Below are positions 10,396 to 23,154 of a stretch of 64,000 nucleotides of DNA, piece after piece (the first letter of the stretch is position 1; each line of letters starts with the position of its first letter). The notes beneath the pieces were generated by a model, which saw only the letters and a list, made by a program, of their open reading frames with translations, was not told where the DNA came from and made no database searches. Position numbers and translations under genes: made by a program. Location: the NCBI RefSeq assembly GCF_033115175.1, contig NC_084835.1, forward strand, positions 54,498,948 to 54,562,947. Reading direction: 5' to 3'. Source of the stretch: Lepus europaeus. Its lineage: Eukaryota > Chordata > Mammalia > Lagomorpha > Leporidae.

Positions 10396-13300
10396 TTTTT
10401 AACTTACAGTTGTTCCTCCATCCCTTCATGTATCACTGCATCATTAAGAGAGTATCATTATGAAATGAAATATCTAACTTGACAGCTACATATATGACAG
10501 AAAGTTGCAAGACTTCCACATTTTCAGAGTCTTGATGACATCTGGCTTCATCTTGGCAAGTACTCCTGACCCATCACTGTTAAATATCACAGAAGTGTGA
10601 AAAATATCATTCCCCTTTGCAGAAGATTTCTGGGTAAGGTAGACAGTGTGCAGTGGATTAACTAGTGTGAGGTTTTATTTAAGCCCATTTATTTATCTAG
10701 TCCAAGAGATTGATTTTTTTATCAAAACTGAAATATTTTTTCAATTTGACTTCAGAATCACTGTTTAGCACAAACTTCTAACAGCTACGTATGCTGGCTT
10801 CACGAAAACTTGATCATTGATTAAATATTAATAATTTTATTTCACAACTTTGAAGTAATGTGGTGGAAGAAAGTAGGTCCAACCTTCTCATATTTAAGCT
10901 AGCACTTCACTTTGCTTGACTTTGTAACTAGAACTTTCTTACAAAATTTATCAGTTTTTGAGCAGAATAAACTAATTTGAAATATTATTATTATTTTTTA
11001 ACTCAACCAATATTTTAACAGCCTCACTTTTCTGATCAAGCTTTACATCCATGTTTGATGTATTTAATAATATTTTTTCAGTTCTCTCCCCTGAACTGCT
11101 TAAATGATCCAAAATAAATATCTTTGAATTTTTTTCCATACTTGAAAATGAAGGATTTTTAACTTAGTAAATAGAATTACTGATTTCTATTGGCCTTTGA
11201 AATCAATAGGATATAACAGTCACCACTTAACCACAACAGTATGTCCCAAGAATCTTAGTTGATGCATGAAACCACAGAAAGTCAAACTCTTTATAGACTG
11301 TGTTTTTCTCCCATAGACATACAAACCTAGGGTGAACTTTAATTTATAAATTAGATACAGTAAGAGATTAGTCACTACGAATAAAATATAACAATACAAT
11401 AAAATGTTCTTTAAAAGTTCCTGGAAATGTATATTATGAAAAAAATTATGCGTGGATTTCAAAATATTTTGCATTAATATAAATTTGTCTTGATTCTATT
11501 TTCATACACTTTTTATCATCTCCTCATATAATGGATTAATTTAAAACTTATGAAATTTTTATTTCTGTAATTTGACATTTAATATTTTCAGACCACTTGT
11601 TGACCTTAAGATACTGAGAGCAAGGAAAGTGAGACTGTAGATTACGGGATGATGTCACTTCAAATGCTCTAATATTAATATAATCAATGTATTTTGGGCT
11701 GTAATTCATTCTCTGGGGTATGATTGTACTGCTCTTTACCAGTCTTTGAGAGATGCTACCTGAGGTCCCCACTGGTTCCAGCCCCTGTTCCCCTCAGCTC
11801 TGACAGTACTGAGGTTCCACCTCCCCTTCATATATTGATACATCCATAAAGAAATTATCTTGGTCCAATGAAATATCTCATCTTACAGCCAGATGTCTGA
11901 TAGCAAGTGTCTGAGCTCTCTTTCTGTTGTACTCAGCAAAGCCTTTCACCACTGATTTATTGACCCTTCTGGGCTGGAGTAGCAATTTCTGCAGGCAAGT
12001 AGGGAGAGGAAGGCTCGCTCACTTCTATGATTCCCACCTTCTTCCTGGGAGATGACACTGAAATGGGTTTGCTGTATCAGAGTGGCTCCCACTCTCTCTA
12101 GATAAGCCTCACAGTGGTTTGCCTGATAGAATCCAGAGCCAATGGTTGTATTGGATTTCGAGTCCATTGCTTTGGAAAGATCATGACATTCTGGCTCATG
12201 TCAGTATTTCCCTCAGGTTTCTGTCATTCTCCCAGTCAGTGAAATATTTCCTGAGTATGCAACTCCAATAATGTACATAATTATTTATTTGGAGATTATA
12301 TGAAAGAACCCTGGTTCTATAATTTATAGGTCTCACAAAACATATATGTATAGATATATTTTTAAAGTATGTGATGTAAATCAATTTAAATGGGATTTCT
12401 AACATTTCCCATCTGCCCCTAAGTGAACTCTGTCTTATTCATATCCTTGAGTTAGTTCCCCACCCACCTAGGGCCTCACTACCAAGGAACCTCCATGCCT
12501 GTCAGGAAGGTTATATGTGTGTGTGGTGGTTGGGTTATGTTAAAGAAAGGAAGACATATCAAGGAACTGGATTTTGGTACTTTGCCTTTACTATTCAACA
12601 TCTCTGAGATGACTAATTTGAAGAGTAGATTCTGCTCTGTTGTTCATGGAAGTAAATGTCAAATTTTCATTTGTAATGATTTTCCTAGTAAACCATACCA
12701 TGATTGAAAATAACAGAATGCTATCAGAAGGGTTTCCTTAACTCTGAAATATGTTATCTAAATGGTGAAGAGATTTCTTTGGGGGCTGAAATGGTAATAT
12801 GTATCATAAATGGTAGTGTAGGAAGTATTACCCCCTAGGGATATCACCTTGATTAACGTGTCCTCAGCATATCACCTGGCTGTCTGTGAAGAGAATCCTT
12901 CCATGTAGATTGTATGCTGCCATGTGGAAAGCATTTGTTCTGAGTCAAAAGAAAGCGAGAATATGTATGGCTTGGGGAACATTTCTATGCCTCAAGGTTT
13001 ACATTTGTTAATTACATGTCTGGCTAGAGAATGGGATCAATTGTTGATAATGACTCTTCTTTCTCATGTTTCTACTCCCTTCCCATGGTAACTTTTCTTC
13101 CTCCTTTTCTTGTCTTTCATTTGAAGTGCTGGGGATTCTTCAGTCAATGAGATATGGTTATGGGGTGAACTGGTGGTGAAGGGAAGGAAGTTTCCTCCCT
13201 GAGCAAATGGGGGAGCAACAACACTATGCCCACCATCAGGTAGATACTACACAGGAAGCCGTGGACAGAGAGGAAGGCAGGTAAGTATCAGCAGGGGCTG

Positions 13301-14026
13301 GATGGCCCTCAGCAGCCATCCTGTAGCTCCCACTCAGCCACACTCAGAGCTACTGGTTCTGTCATTGCTGCAGCTCTAGAGAGGGAGGCAGAGAGGATGA
13401 TTCTGTCATGGCATCAAGGCTGAGACAAGACAGGCTGGGAAGGCCCATCTTTCTCTCAGCCCTCATTTGAGAAAGAAGGGGCTCCTGGGGCAGGTTCGTG
13501 TCTGTTCCCTACCAAGAGAACCAGTGAGGGAAGTGTTCCCCACCTCTGAGCTCATGACCAACTCATGACACCCCGTAAACTTCTTGTGCCCTCTTTGTGA
13601 TGTGTGAAGCCTCTTGACCCTATAATGTCTGTGTAAGCCTTTCCACAGCTGCACAAAAGTTCAAGGTCAGGGGGAGGCAAGGAGGATCAGTTGAGTGAAT
13701 TCCTGGGTGAAGTCTTCATAAGGTTTGCTCAAACTGAGAAGTCCTGAAGGCTCTCTATTGCTAGTTTCTCAAATGACTAGATTGTGAAAACCTAAGGAAT
13801 CATGCAGGAATTTAGAATGAGGGTCTGCAATGTCACTGTCAGGCTCCCTCCATGCCCAAAACCTTTTAGAAGCCAAGTCAGGAAGAGAAACTCTGACCCC
13901 TTCCTAAACCCCATCATGGCACAGACAGAAGCCACTAGCTCTGGACAAAATACATGTGTATTAGGAAGTAAGAGATACCTTTCTAGGAAGAAGCCATCAG
14001 TTCCCAGAGCATCAAATGACATGAGG
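10396..14026. other. Intergenic sequence downstream of SPATA31
   Basis: No gene recognised. A possible DNA-transposon remnant lies near 11,215-11,470. The stretch adjoining 14,026 should hold the SPATA31 3'UTR. I found no convincing minus-strand polyadenylation hexamer within the first several hundred bases, so the transcript end is not placed. Open frames at 13,463-13,654 and 13,792-14,187 show no family resemblance. Confidence 0.4.
11215..11470. mobile_element. Possible old DNA-transposon remnant
   Basis: cagtcaccacttaaccac followed by ttataaattagatacagtaagagatta and an ataaaatataacaatac run resembles non-autonomous eutherian DNA-transposon consensus as I remember it (Tigger-like class). 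The family is not certain. Confidence 0.35.
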
Positions 14027-17000
14027 CTAAACAACTTTTCTCTGCACAAACTGACATCTTTGTAGTAGAAAAGTTTTTGCACCAGAAAAGGTGTGGGAAT
14101 CATGACCTGGTTGATGAGATGAGACACATCTCTCAAGGTCCCTCTCTGTTGGGTAATGATGAAGGTGGCCAGAGGCACCTGCCACACTTGGCCTGACCTG
14201 GCAGGGGCTGCCTAGGGACACAGGCTTTCTGGGTGGAGAGTCCCAGTTGCTGTTCCTGTCTCTGACACATCTATTGCTGATGAGATGTCTTTGGTCTTTG
14301 GGGTTGACTTGGTGACCAAAATCCACTTCTGTCACCACTCTCCTTTCTTCTAGATATAAGGGACTCCTGCGGCCAGGACTCCTCTGGCCCACCAGAGTCT
14401 GAGCATCCTCCCTAGCCCAACTTAACTCTAAGGAACCACGTCCATAGTGAAGCCTCAGTTTGTCTGCCAGAATCTTGGCAACAAATGTCATGATGGCCCG
14501 GGCCTCCTGCTCCTTCTTCTCCACAAAATATCTGCTTATGACTGTTCCTTTGCTCTGTGAAATGGCAGATGATGGCTTCATTTTTTGCAGATAATCTCCC
14601 CACCCTTTGCCTTTTTTGTTGGGGCTAAGGCACGCCATTTTCTTGACATGGTTTTCTGGAGGTAGCTGTTCCTTCTTTGGCAGGAGTGGGGAAGACTTAC
14701 TCCCCAGGGTGTCTCCTGTTTCCCTGTCTTGGGCAGGGTGGCTCCTCCCATGGGCAGGGAGGATCTGCTGTCCTACAATCCTTTCTTTCTCTCCTGGTTT
14801 AGGTCTCTTGCAGACGTCTCTCTTGTTAGGAGAATCAATTGTTTTTATCACACTCTTATGTGGGTCCTTCATTTTTGGGATTCTGGGTTCTTGCTGCCCT
14901 TGGCTGCTGCTTTCCCTTGATAGAGGGTCACATAGCTCCTGGAAAGCCGATATGTCACTAGTGGATACGCTCTGAGAGATGCTTAGTGGGCCCCGAGATG
15001 TGGGCATACCTGTATCATAGAGTAACACAGAGGGTCTATCTTGCTGGATAATGCTAGTGGTTGTGTCTTGAGGCTGATTCCCTGACTCTACCTCCACTTT
15101 GAGCTCCAATTCCTTGGTAATCCTTCTTTTCCGTCTTGGCTCTCCTGGATGCTGGTCAGTGGAATTTTCACAAGGTGATGATGTTTTCTTCATCCCCAGA
15201 GATTCTAAACTCTTCAGACTCACATTAATGTGGGACTTTGCTGCCACACTGGTTCCCACAGAGACTTCCCAAGTAGAGACCTTCTCCTTAGCCTCCCCTG
15301 TCTCCTTGGTCTTTTTCTCCCTTGGAGATTTGGATCCTGCATTGATCATAAATGTTCTTGTGCTGCAGCAAGGGTCTGATGATCCCAGGTCTCCTCTATC
15401 CTCCCATGGCTTATACTTTGTCATGGCATGCCTTGAACTCAGTTCTAAGCAGTCTTTTCCAGCTCCATGAACAGTACGACTCTGCCAGTTTCTGCCTGGG
15501 AGGTTATAAGTGAGAGGCTGAGCAGGCAGCCTGCCTGGCTGTCCAATCAGAGGAGCCACTGAAGACTTGCGGTTACTACCACATGGCATGGCTTTCAGGG
15601 CCCTCTGGACTTCCTTATGTGTAGGTGAGGGAGAAAGTGGACACTTCTCCAGGGTGGGAACTGGTTTTTTGGTCATAACCTTCTCTCTTTGACCTTTCCA
15701 AGGAAGTTCTCTTAGGAAGTCAGCAGCCTTGGCTCTCAACTTGGCACCAGATTCACGGAAGGCTGAGGTTGAAAAGGCTGACTGTGTAAGGGCTGAGGAT
15801 TGAACTGCACCTAAATTGAGATTTCTAGACTCAAGAGCCTGGAGGTGTAGCCCCCACTTTTGCCTCACTCGGAACCTTATAATGTGTGTTTCTAGCATCA
15901 GTCGAATGTGTGGATCAAGAAATGAAAGCTCCCTGGTGGTGTCTGTGAAGGACCTCTGGCCTTTTGAGGTGGTGAGATTTCTGGGTTTTGGATGGGTGTC
16001 AAACTTGGGAGAAGCACAGTTGACTGCAAACAAGGATCGACGCACTTTCACAGGGATCTTGCCCTCCTGGATCTGCCCCAACTTCCTGCCCAAATGGGCT
16101 TTCAGATTTTTTTCAAGATACTTCTTGTTGGAGCTCTTAGTTACATAATTTTCATAGTCACCCCTCCCAGATGTTGTCAAAGAACTTTCTGATTTCTTAC
16201 TCTCCAGAAGCTTCATTGAGGTGCTACCTGGACTCCAGACTATATCTTTTGAGCATTTCCAATCTTGCCCTACATTCTTGATTGGTTTGTCTAGTTTGAA
16301 CCTTACCGAACCCTTGCCAAAAATTCTTCTAGAGCGCATAGACCCCATAATCTGCTCCTCATTGTTGCCTTTACATGTAAATGCACTGGACTGGCAGGTC
16401 TGACAGGGCTGGTGCCTGTCCTTTGCCTGGCACTGACAGGTCTGTAAGAATTGTCCTTGAGGTTGTATCACTTTCCAAGATGCTTGGGCTCTGTAGGGGG
16501 GACCATCTTGACATTCATCTTTGAAGAATCTCACCTGACTTTGCTGTTTTGGTGGCTCACGGAGCTTAGAGCTATTATAATAATCAGGGACAGTGGAGGA
16601 AGCCTTGTAGGTGTGGGAGGCCTGGCTGCCCTGGGGAAGTTTGGGAGTGGGTTGGCCAGTGACTTCCTGTGGGTTCGGGAAATGAGAGACTAAAGTCCTC
16701 CTCTGTTTCTGTTGCTTCTGCAAGGGCCATTCAATTTGTTGATTTTCAGTTGAGAGGATAGAGCCTGTTTTCTCCTGAAATGTACAACAAGATGTTGTAT
16801 CCTCCTGGTTGTCCTGGGGATGGTTGAGAGTAGGTTGGCCAGTGAGTTCCTGAGAGTTTTGGCAACGAGAAAGTATTGCCCTCCTCCCTTTCTCTGGCTG
16901 CTGAAAGGGCCATTCCATTTGTTCATTATAGGTTGGGATGATAGATCGTGCCCTCTGCTGGGATGTAGGGCAGGATGTTTTGCAGGTCCTAACCTCAGAT

Positions 17001-17954
17001 GGAGATGAAATTGGTTGTTTTGTGGGAAAGCATGGGACATGGTGTGGGGTCTCTAACTTGTGTGGTTGGGGCGATGAATGAATTTGAACTGGAGAACTAG
17101 AGCTGGTATTGAATTTAACTGAGGGATTTTGGAATCTGGAGACATAGGCATTAGCCACTAGGGATTCACTGTGCAGGGAGGGGAGGCCCCAGAAAAGCTG
17201 GCTGTATTCCTGCTCCAAGTGATCCCCAAAGACCTTAGGGTAAGAGAGCTGCTGAGGATGCAGTGGCTGCACTGGCTTGTATTTTAGCCCACATAAAGGC
17301 TGTGAGATGGTGGCAGCCTGCTTATCACGCGGAGACCTCAACAGATTCCCCAAAGAATTCAGGCAGTGGCCTGGGTGCATTTCTTTCAGAAGTGACCCAT
17401 CTTCTTTTGCCTTCCACATCTGTTCTACTTTCTTGGAGATGAGTATTTCTAGCAGCTTCCGAACATCAGAGCTGACAAACAAGGAGCCACTAGCTTCCAA
17501 TTGCCTGCATGTGGGATCACCCCAGAATGAGGCCTCTTGTGGACGGTGGGAAACATGCTCTTGCTGGCGTCTGCCATGCAGCGAACCGAGGAAGACAAAG
17601 GTCTTGGTAGCTGCCCACCACCAGGAGAAGAGTGAGAAGGAACCACTTAAGTGGTCAAGGCCTGAGATGGCCATGATGAGAGAGGCCAAATTGGAGTTAC
17701 CTGGAGGGGAGCTATCTGGAACAGGGCCAGCTGGGATTCTCTGCAAATTAGAATGGAGTTCATGAGGTTCCTGTGAGAGGCAGGAGGCTGAAGGCAGAGG
17801 AGCTGGGGAAGCCGGTGAGGTAAAGATGGCAGGTGAAGCATCACACTCATGAGGCTGGTGGACTCTGGCCAGTGCTGGTTCGCGCTGCTCTCCCAAGAAG
17901 TCTTGATATAAGAGATGAGGAGCTCTGTCCTGGTCAGGGGGCTTCCCCTGGTGG
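14027..17954 (-). CDS. SPATA31: SPATA31 exon 4 (last coding exon)
   Basis: The acceptor is a pyrimidine-rich run ending ctcctgcag, and the exon's first base completes the split Ser codon before HQGKPPDQD. The open frame also continues 5' of the acceptor to a TTG at 18,085. That part is intron 3, because the family motif SHxGxxPD begins exactly at the splice site. The 3,927 nt after the first base are uninterrupted to TAG at 14,027-14,029. Confidence 0.93.
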
Positions 17955-19578
17955 CTGCAGGAGACAGGAGGCACAAGCTTCAGCCAGAGGCAGACAAGGT
18001 CAGGAGGACAGGCCAGCTGGTCAGGCTGGGGAACCATGTCCCCTTTGAGGCCTCCCAGAGATTCACCCTCATTCCAGTGCTTCAATCACATCCCTCTCCA
18101 TCTTGTAGCCTTTCCACCCATGTCAGCCCCAGGCCCAGGGTCAGGTCATAAGTCCCAGAAGCAAGAAGGACAACGGACAAAGAGAGAGGTAGAAATTTGT
18201 CACCTTTGAAGAAGTGAAAGCAGCCCCCGTGCCTCCTCTACTTCCTGCAGGAACACTCTGCAAGCTGTAAATTAGGAGATGGGGTTATAATGACATAAGG
18301 AAGGATCTGGGGCCCTCCTAAGAGGCCAAATAGAATGTCCCTTCAGGGGGAAACCCCTGGGAAATTAAACTCTGGAACCTCAGCATCAGTGTTCAACCCA
18401 CATGACCCCAGAGAGTGACAGCAAGGCCTACAGAAGGGCAGCTCTTTCTGCTTTACAATGTGCTTGCACCTGGGTCACCAGCTATGGTCCTCACAATTGC
18501 TCTATAGGGGAGAAAAGACAGGTTCACTTCAAAGAATTCATCTTATTAAAGTGAAACAGCTTGTCCACATCTGGACTTCACATTCAAGCAGTGTTGGCTC
18601 TCTACAACTCACAGTGCCCCTATTCAGTGTCGCCAATCTCTTGTTTACCATGGCTTCATTGCCAACAGGAAGCTGAGAAGTAACCCAAATTCTGATTGCC
18701 TTCCCAGCAGCCTGCCCCTTAAGCCTCTGCCACTGACTTCCATGAGCTGTGGCTCTGTCCCTCAGGGCTGGTGAGTACAGGTCATCTGTGGGGGCTCCAG
18801 GTGGAAGGGCAGAGCCTTACCTTTCAAAGTGGTGCTCTTCTTCCTGCTTCTGCTCCTTCTCCTTCTCTGCACTTGACTCTGAGAGACATAGGAGAGAGCA
18901 CCTGGGACCCCGTTCGCTGTCCTCTCCCCACATAAGCTGCCTACATTCAGTGCTCATGAACACCATCACTAGCTGCTATGTTTGGCTAATGGACCTTGGT
19001 ATTCTTTTCTTTTATTTAAAAATATGTATATCTTTTATTATTATATTTCTTATTACATGTATGTATAGCTGCTGCTTGAAAGGCGCACAAAGAGCTGTTC
19101 TGTGTGAGGTTCATGGGGGATTTATTTATTCCCTGTTCTGTGCTGAACTGTCCTAGTGATCCACTCATGGGCCATTGAGTAACAGTGTTTGATTTTGTTC
19201 TGGTGTGAACCCATGAATATGATCTGAGAGCTTTTGATAGAAATCATAGTGCCCAGTGTAACCTTTGCCCTGAGGGATGGTGTCTGTTTCCAAAATTTAC
19301 CATCTTAGAGTCTCTCTAGTTGGTTTGGAAATAAAATGAAAATATGAGTAGAAAAAATAATTTTCTATTGTGTTTGACCAAGAACTCCTTACCTTCCTGA
19401 TATTCCCCTTTTGTCTAGCAGGTGGGGATGGGTCACTCTTGAGGCAGGGGAGTATCAGGAGAAAGAGCCCCACTCCACACAGGATGGGAAAGATGATGTC
19501 CACCACCCAGGAAGTGAAGCTGGTGTGCAGCCATGTGGCACTCACACCTTTCAGAGGAGGAAGATGTCCCTCCATCAT
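14027..19578 (-). CDS. SPATA31: SPATA31-family protein (spermatogenesis-associated 31-like), 4 exons, 1,410 aa
   Basis: The CDS joins 19,393-19,578, 18,821-18,878, 18,204-18,264 and 14,027-17,954, all minus strand: 4,233 nt including the TAG stop. Every donor is GT and every acceptor AG, and the phases agree (0, then 1, then 2), with codon 82 (Ala) and codon 102 (Ser) split. Residues about 25-46 form a hydrophobic segment. Residues 63-81 are Arg/Ser-rich, and residues 82-102 carry the family EEARGLLSLLQ motif. In exon 4, recognisable blocks are FSWWWAATK (~208), EYSQLFWGLPSLHSESLVAN (~351), LKAHLGRKLGQIQEG..VKVRRS (~711-735), an RKWGLHLQAL region (~800) and QPLTYNLPGR (~913). Family members are testis-expressed and implicated in spermatogenesis, with poorly known biochemistry. 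The length is within the family range. The E1-like or other subtype is not resolved. Unusual points are an internal ~61-residue tandem repeat (16,690-17,000) and a C-terminus about 40 residues past the usual His-rich end. Expression is not shown by the sequence. Confidence 0.93.
18204..18264 (-). CDS. SPATA31: SPATA31 exon 3 (61 bp)
   Basis: Acceptor ...aatttacag and donor CAAAG|gtgac. It encodes (A)CRVFLQEVEEARGLLSLLQ(S), the family's conserved short coiled/leucine-rich block. It is too short to show as an isolated ORF. Intron 3 is only 249 bp. Confidence 0.92.
18821..18878 (-). CDS. SPATA31: SPATA31 exon 2 (58 bp)
   Basis: Acceptor ...tatgtctctcag and donor TGAAAG|gtaagg. It encodes SQVQRRRRSRSRKKSTTLK, the basic Arg/Ser-rich segment found in this position in the family. 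It could act as a nuclear or nucleolar targeting signal (inference). Confidence 0.92.
19393..19578 (-). CDS. SPATA31: SPATA31 exon 1 (start codon, membrane segment)
   Basis: It starts with two adjacent Met codons (MMEGH..); the second has A at -3 and G at +4, a good start context. TSWVVDIIFPILCGVGLFLL forms a predicted membrane segment, followed by LPCLKSDP, matching the family's N-terminal exon. It ends GGAAG|gtaagg in phase 0. The 5'UTR and promoter upstream are not defined; I see no clear TATA box. Confidence 0.9.
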
Positions 19579-20755
19579 GACTCACACTGCTACCCTCAGG
19601 ACACTGAGCTCTGGGAGTTCCTTTTTGTAGAAGGGACCAGGGTCCTAGCACACATCACGGAACTGTGGCTCCTCATCACAAAGAGCTGCTGGGAATGGGG
19701 GAGGGGCGATAAAAAGAAGCAACTGACCCACAGCCCCTCCTCTACCATGCCTCCCCCCAGGTCACTCCACACTCCAGGACCTTCCAGATCCTTTATCTGT
19801 ACCCTGCTGCCTGAGCTGTCAGAGATGAACCTTAGTAAAGTTTCAGTTTTTCCCCTTTGTCACCCAGATATCACCTGGTTTCTTTTATCCCAGGAAGATC
19901 CACTGGTTTCATGGCTTCTTGAAGTCTGAAATGATCCCCAGAGCTTAGATTATTTTCCAAGAATTTTCTTGCTTTCAAAATCTTCCAAAATTTCCTAATT
20001 TTCTCTCATAAGTTTGTTTTGTTTTATTGCTATCAATACAGTAGAAATTTACTATATACTTGTTTGAATAATTCAATTATTAACCTACTCAGAACAATGA
20101 CATAAAAATCAAATGACTATTATTATTTAACATTTCCCAGGATAAATAACTAATAAAAATATAAATACCAAAATATCAAAAAGATGTTTTTTAGTAACAT
20201 TTATACTTCTGAGTTAGAAAAGCTATACAAAGACATGGATTTACTGTAAAAACACATTTGGATAAAAGAGTTCATTAGCTTTGAGTTAAAAAAAAAACCC
20301 AAGTATTCCCTAAATTCTTTAAATCTTTCATATGAAGTCTTGATCACATTTCTTCTCGCTCTGTCTAAAATACATTCCCCACTCCCCAGAGCCTTGAAAT
20401 TTGTGTGCCACACCCAAAAATCAGGGATGGGATCACATAAGCTAAATAAACTACTGATTAGTGAGGTAAAGAGTAATACTGGGAAACCCAGACCTAGCTT
20501 TGAATCTAGTTTAAGGTAGCCTCTTCTGATATCATCAAATATTAGATTCTCTTAAAAGAGTGTGCCTTACCTATTACATTCTGTCCCCTGAATACTGCTA
20601 GAACCTCAAGTATTGTTTGTACCTCCTAGAGGTAATTTTAGCCTTAAAGGAAATTTTCTCATGGCACTGTTAGACATCCCTTTGGCAGTAACAACTCAGG
20701 ATCAGAGATTACACATTTAAAATAATTAAAAATTAATTAAAATCATCAAAAATTG
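19579..20755. other. 5' flank of SPATA31 and intergenic sequence
   Basis: It should contain the SPATA31 promoter and 5'UTR near its left end; a minus-strand GC-rich cgcccctccccc motif lies about 130 bp upstream of the ATG. The rest is AT-rich without recognised genes. A plus-strand open frame at 19,411-19,929 runs opposite exon 1 and has no family resemblance. Confidence 0.4.
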
Positions 20756-21080
20756 GGGCCAGCGCAGTAGTATAGCTGGTGAAGCCACCACCTGCAGTGC
20801 TGACGTCCCATGTGGGTGCTGGTTCAAGTCCCAGCTACTCCACTTCTGATCCAGCTCTCTGCTGTGGCCTGGAAAAGCAGTGGAAGATGGCCCAAGTCCT
20901 TGGGCCCCTGCACCCACATGGGAGACCTGGAGGAAGCTCCTGGATCCTGGCTTCTGAGCAGTGCAGCTCTGGCCATTGTGACCAATTGGGGAGTGAACCA
21001 GTGGATGGAAGAACTCTCTCTGCCTCTCCTCTCTTTACAAAACTATGACTTTCAAATGAATAAACAAATGTTTAAAAAAT
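20756..21080 (+). mobile_element. CSINE, full-length
   Basis: Sense copy: ggggccagcgcagtagtatagctgg head, ggttcaagtccc B-box-like sequence, cactgcttttcc-type body, CT-rich block, and an aaatgaataaacaaatg A-rich tail. Confidence 0.9.
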
Positions 21081-22324
21081 TATGGTGGGATCTTAAGTCT
21101 TACTTCATTTGAAAGGGCACTTAAGACTGAGATGTGGAACTTGTCTTGATCTTGAAACCAAAATTTGTCTCTCAAGGAATTGTCTTCTTATATAAAACTC
21201 CTACCAGCCATTGCTTTGTCAGCATGTGAGCTCCGTGCAAGGAATAGGAAATGGAGAGCAGAGAGAGCTGGCCATATTTACTCCACACTTAGATTTTTAA
21301 AAAAAGATTGTTTTTGGAGCCAGGCCTCATCAAACTGATGCTCCTGTTTCTGGATAAACAAAAAGAGTGCGTGGAAGTCATGGGGTTCTTGTTCTCTGAG
21401 ACACTAGTCTCCTATGTGTATGTTTGCATCCACACACATGTCCTATATGTACTTGACTTTGCTGACACATCTTAATTGCTGTCCATCAACTTGATTAGCC
21501 TATCTGCCTTCTGCAATGATAGTGAGTCTTCACAATTATCCATGCTTCTTCTCTGGATGCTTCAGATGAGATGAGTCTAGAGGTATTCCTTGCAGACTAC
21601 ATTTTCTGACATGTTAATCCCCAGAATAAATCCTTGAGGAGTGTTTCTGTGATGTGACACTCACTTCAGAAGAACTCTGTCTTTCATCTTATATAGGCAG
21701 ACCTAGATGTTTTAAGCTTTGGCTCCCTCACTCTTGTCAGTCGATATGTTATTGTAGTTAATTGCAACTCCTTGTGGTGCCTATACTTTATGCATTCTTC
21801 ATGGATTTCACAAATCTCTGGTATTTGGGCATCTCAAAGACCTTGTGAATCTTTATGGGATCTTGTGTGGGCTAGTGTCACAGCTTTGATCACTCACATG
21901 TTTCTACTGCTGGGAAGCAGATGAAATAAAAATCTTCACAAACGATCATAGTGAATTTATATTTTCCAGAAAACTGTTTTACATGTCCTTTTATCATCTT
22001 TAATTATTTAAAACAAACATAGTAAAACAGACATTTCACTTTGTAAAGGTTAATTTTCTGTAGATAATCTTGTTTCTTACACTTTTTCCACATCCTCAGT
22101 AGCAAAGTATTAGGATAGTAAATTTGTGTCTGGCTCATCAGAGACCTTGAGTAGCATACTTTGATTGTCAGACTTTGTGAACTCCCTATCCAATCATCCT
22201 TCCATAATATCTGAGTGAAGAAGGTGATTTGAGCATGTGGGGTGGTAGGGAATTTGTAGAGTCAAGATTTGGTAGACAGGAAGATCCATACACATGTTTG
22301 TATCCTCCTTTGAACTTAATAATT
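21081..22324. other. Unrecognised intergenic sequence
   Basis: No open frame of note, and no repeat family recognised. Confidence 0.35.
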
Positions 22325-22612
22325 AATCTAGAGCATGTATTTGGCCTAATGATTAAGACACTGGTTAGGACACCTGTGTGCTACATTGACCCCAGCTCCT
22401 GATTCCAGCTCCCTGTTCATGGAGAACGTGGAAGGTAGTGGTAATGGCTCAAGTAATTGAATTTCTGCCACCCATGTGGGAGACCTGGATTAAATTCCTA
22501 TCTCTTGTCTTCAATATCCTGATTGTTGAAGGCATTTGAGGAGTCAACCAATGGATGGGAGCTCTGTGTCTGTCTTGCTCTCTTTTTTATCTCAAATAAA
22601 CAAATAATATAG
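22325..22612 (+). mobile_element. CSINE-related SINE, old
   Basis: Diverged sense copy: ttaagacactggttagga, ccagctcctgattccagctcc, acccatgtgggagacctgg, ccaatggatgggagctc, and a caaataaacaaataat tail. Confidence 0.75.
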
Positions 22613-23154
22613 AAATCCACTGGAACAACACAAATGACATGCATGGAGTACAAGTTGTAGATTTTCTGAATACTTTGATTCACATAAATACATAGTATGC
22701 AAAATTATAGTTCTTATACAATTATACATATCCAAAGATACTTTTATGTTTGATGACACTGTAGTCTCAGTTCTACCCAAAGAAGTTTTGTATAAATTGT
22801 TCTTACCCTGGACTTTTACATTTACTTACAATTCATATTTCAATCAGAGAATTATTTATTGTTAAATGAATGCTCTCAGAAATTGCATAAACTTTTTCAT
22901 TGCCTTTCACAACAGAAACAAACTACAACTTGATAACTCAAACAAAGTCCTTCTAATTGAAGCCAGAACTTAAATTCAAATCTGCTATTCTACTTACAAC
23001 AATGGGCAAATTATGCTGAAATAAATTAAGAAACCCAAAGAAGCATTTCAAGAAAGGTGAGGGTCACTTGGAGATGTTATTTTATTTACTCTGTTTACTT
23101 ATGTAACATTTATTAAGAATCACATATGGCTTTTAAGAACCTTTAAAATACTAA
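22613..23154. other. Unrecognised intergenic sequence
   Basis: AT-rich, no gene or named repeat recognised. Confidence 0.35.

Noticed and set aside
14607-17765. Plus-strand frames of up to 162 codons (for example 14,607-14,975 and 17,277-17,765)
   Set aside because: They run opposite SPATA31 exon 4 and have no family resemblance or splice context; they are shadows of the real frame.
17955-18085. Extension of the exon 4 open frame to a TTG at 18,085 as a protein start
   Set aside because: The family motif starts at a good splice acceptor (17,954) in phase with exon 3, so this stretch is intron 3.
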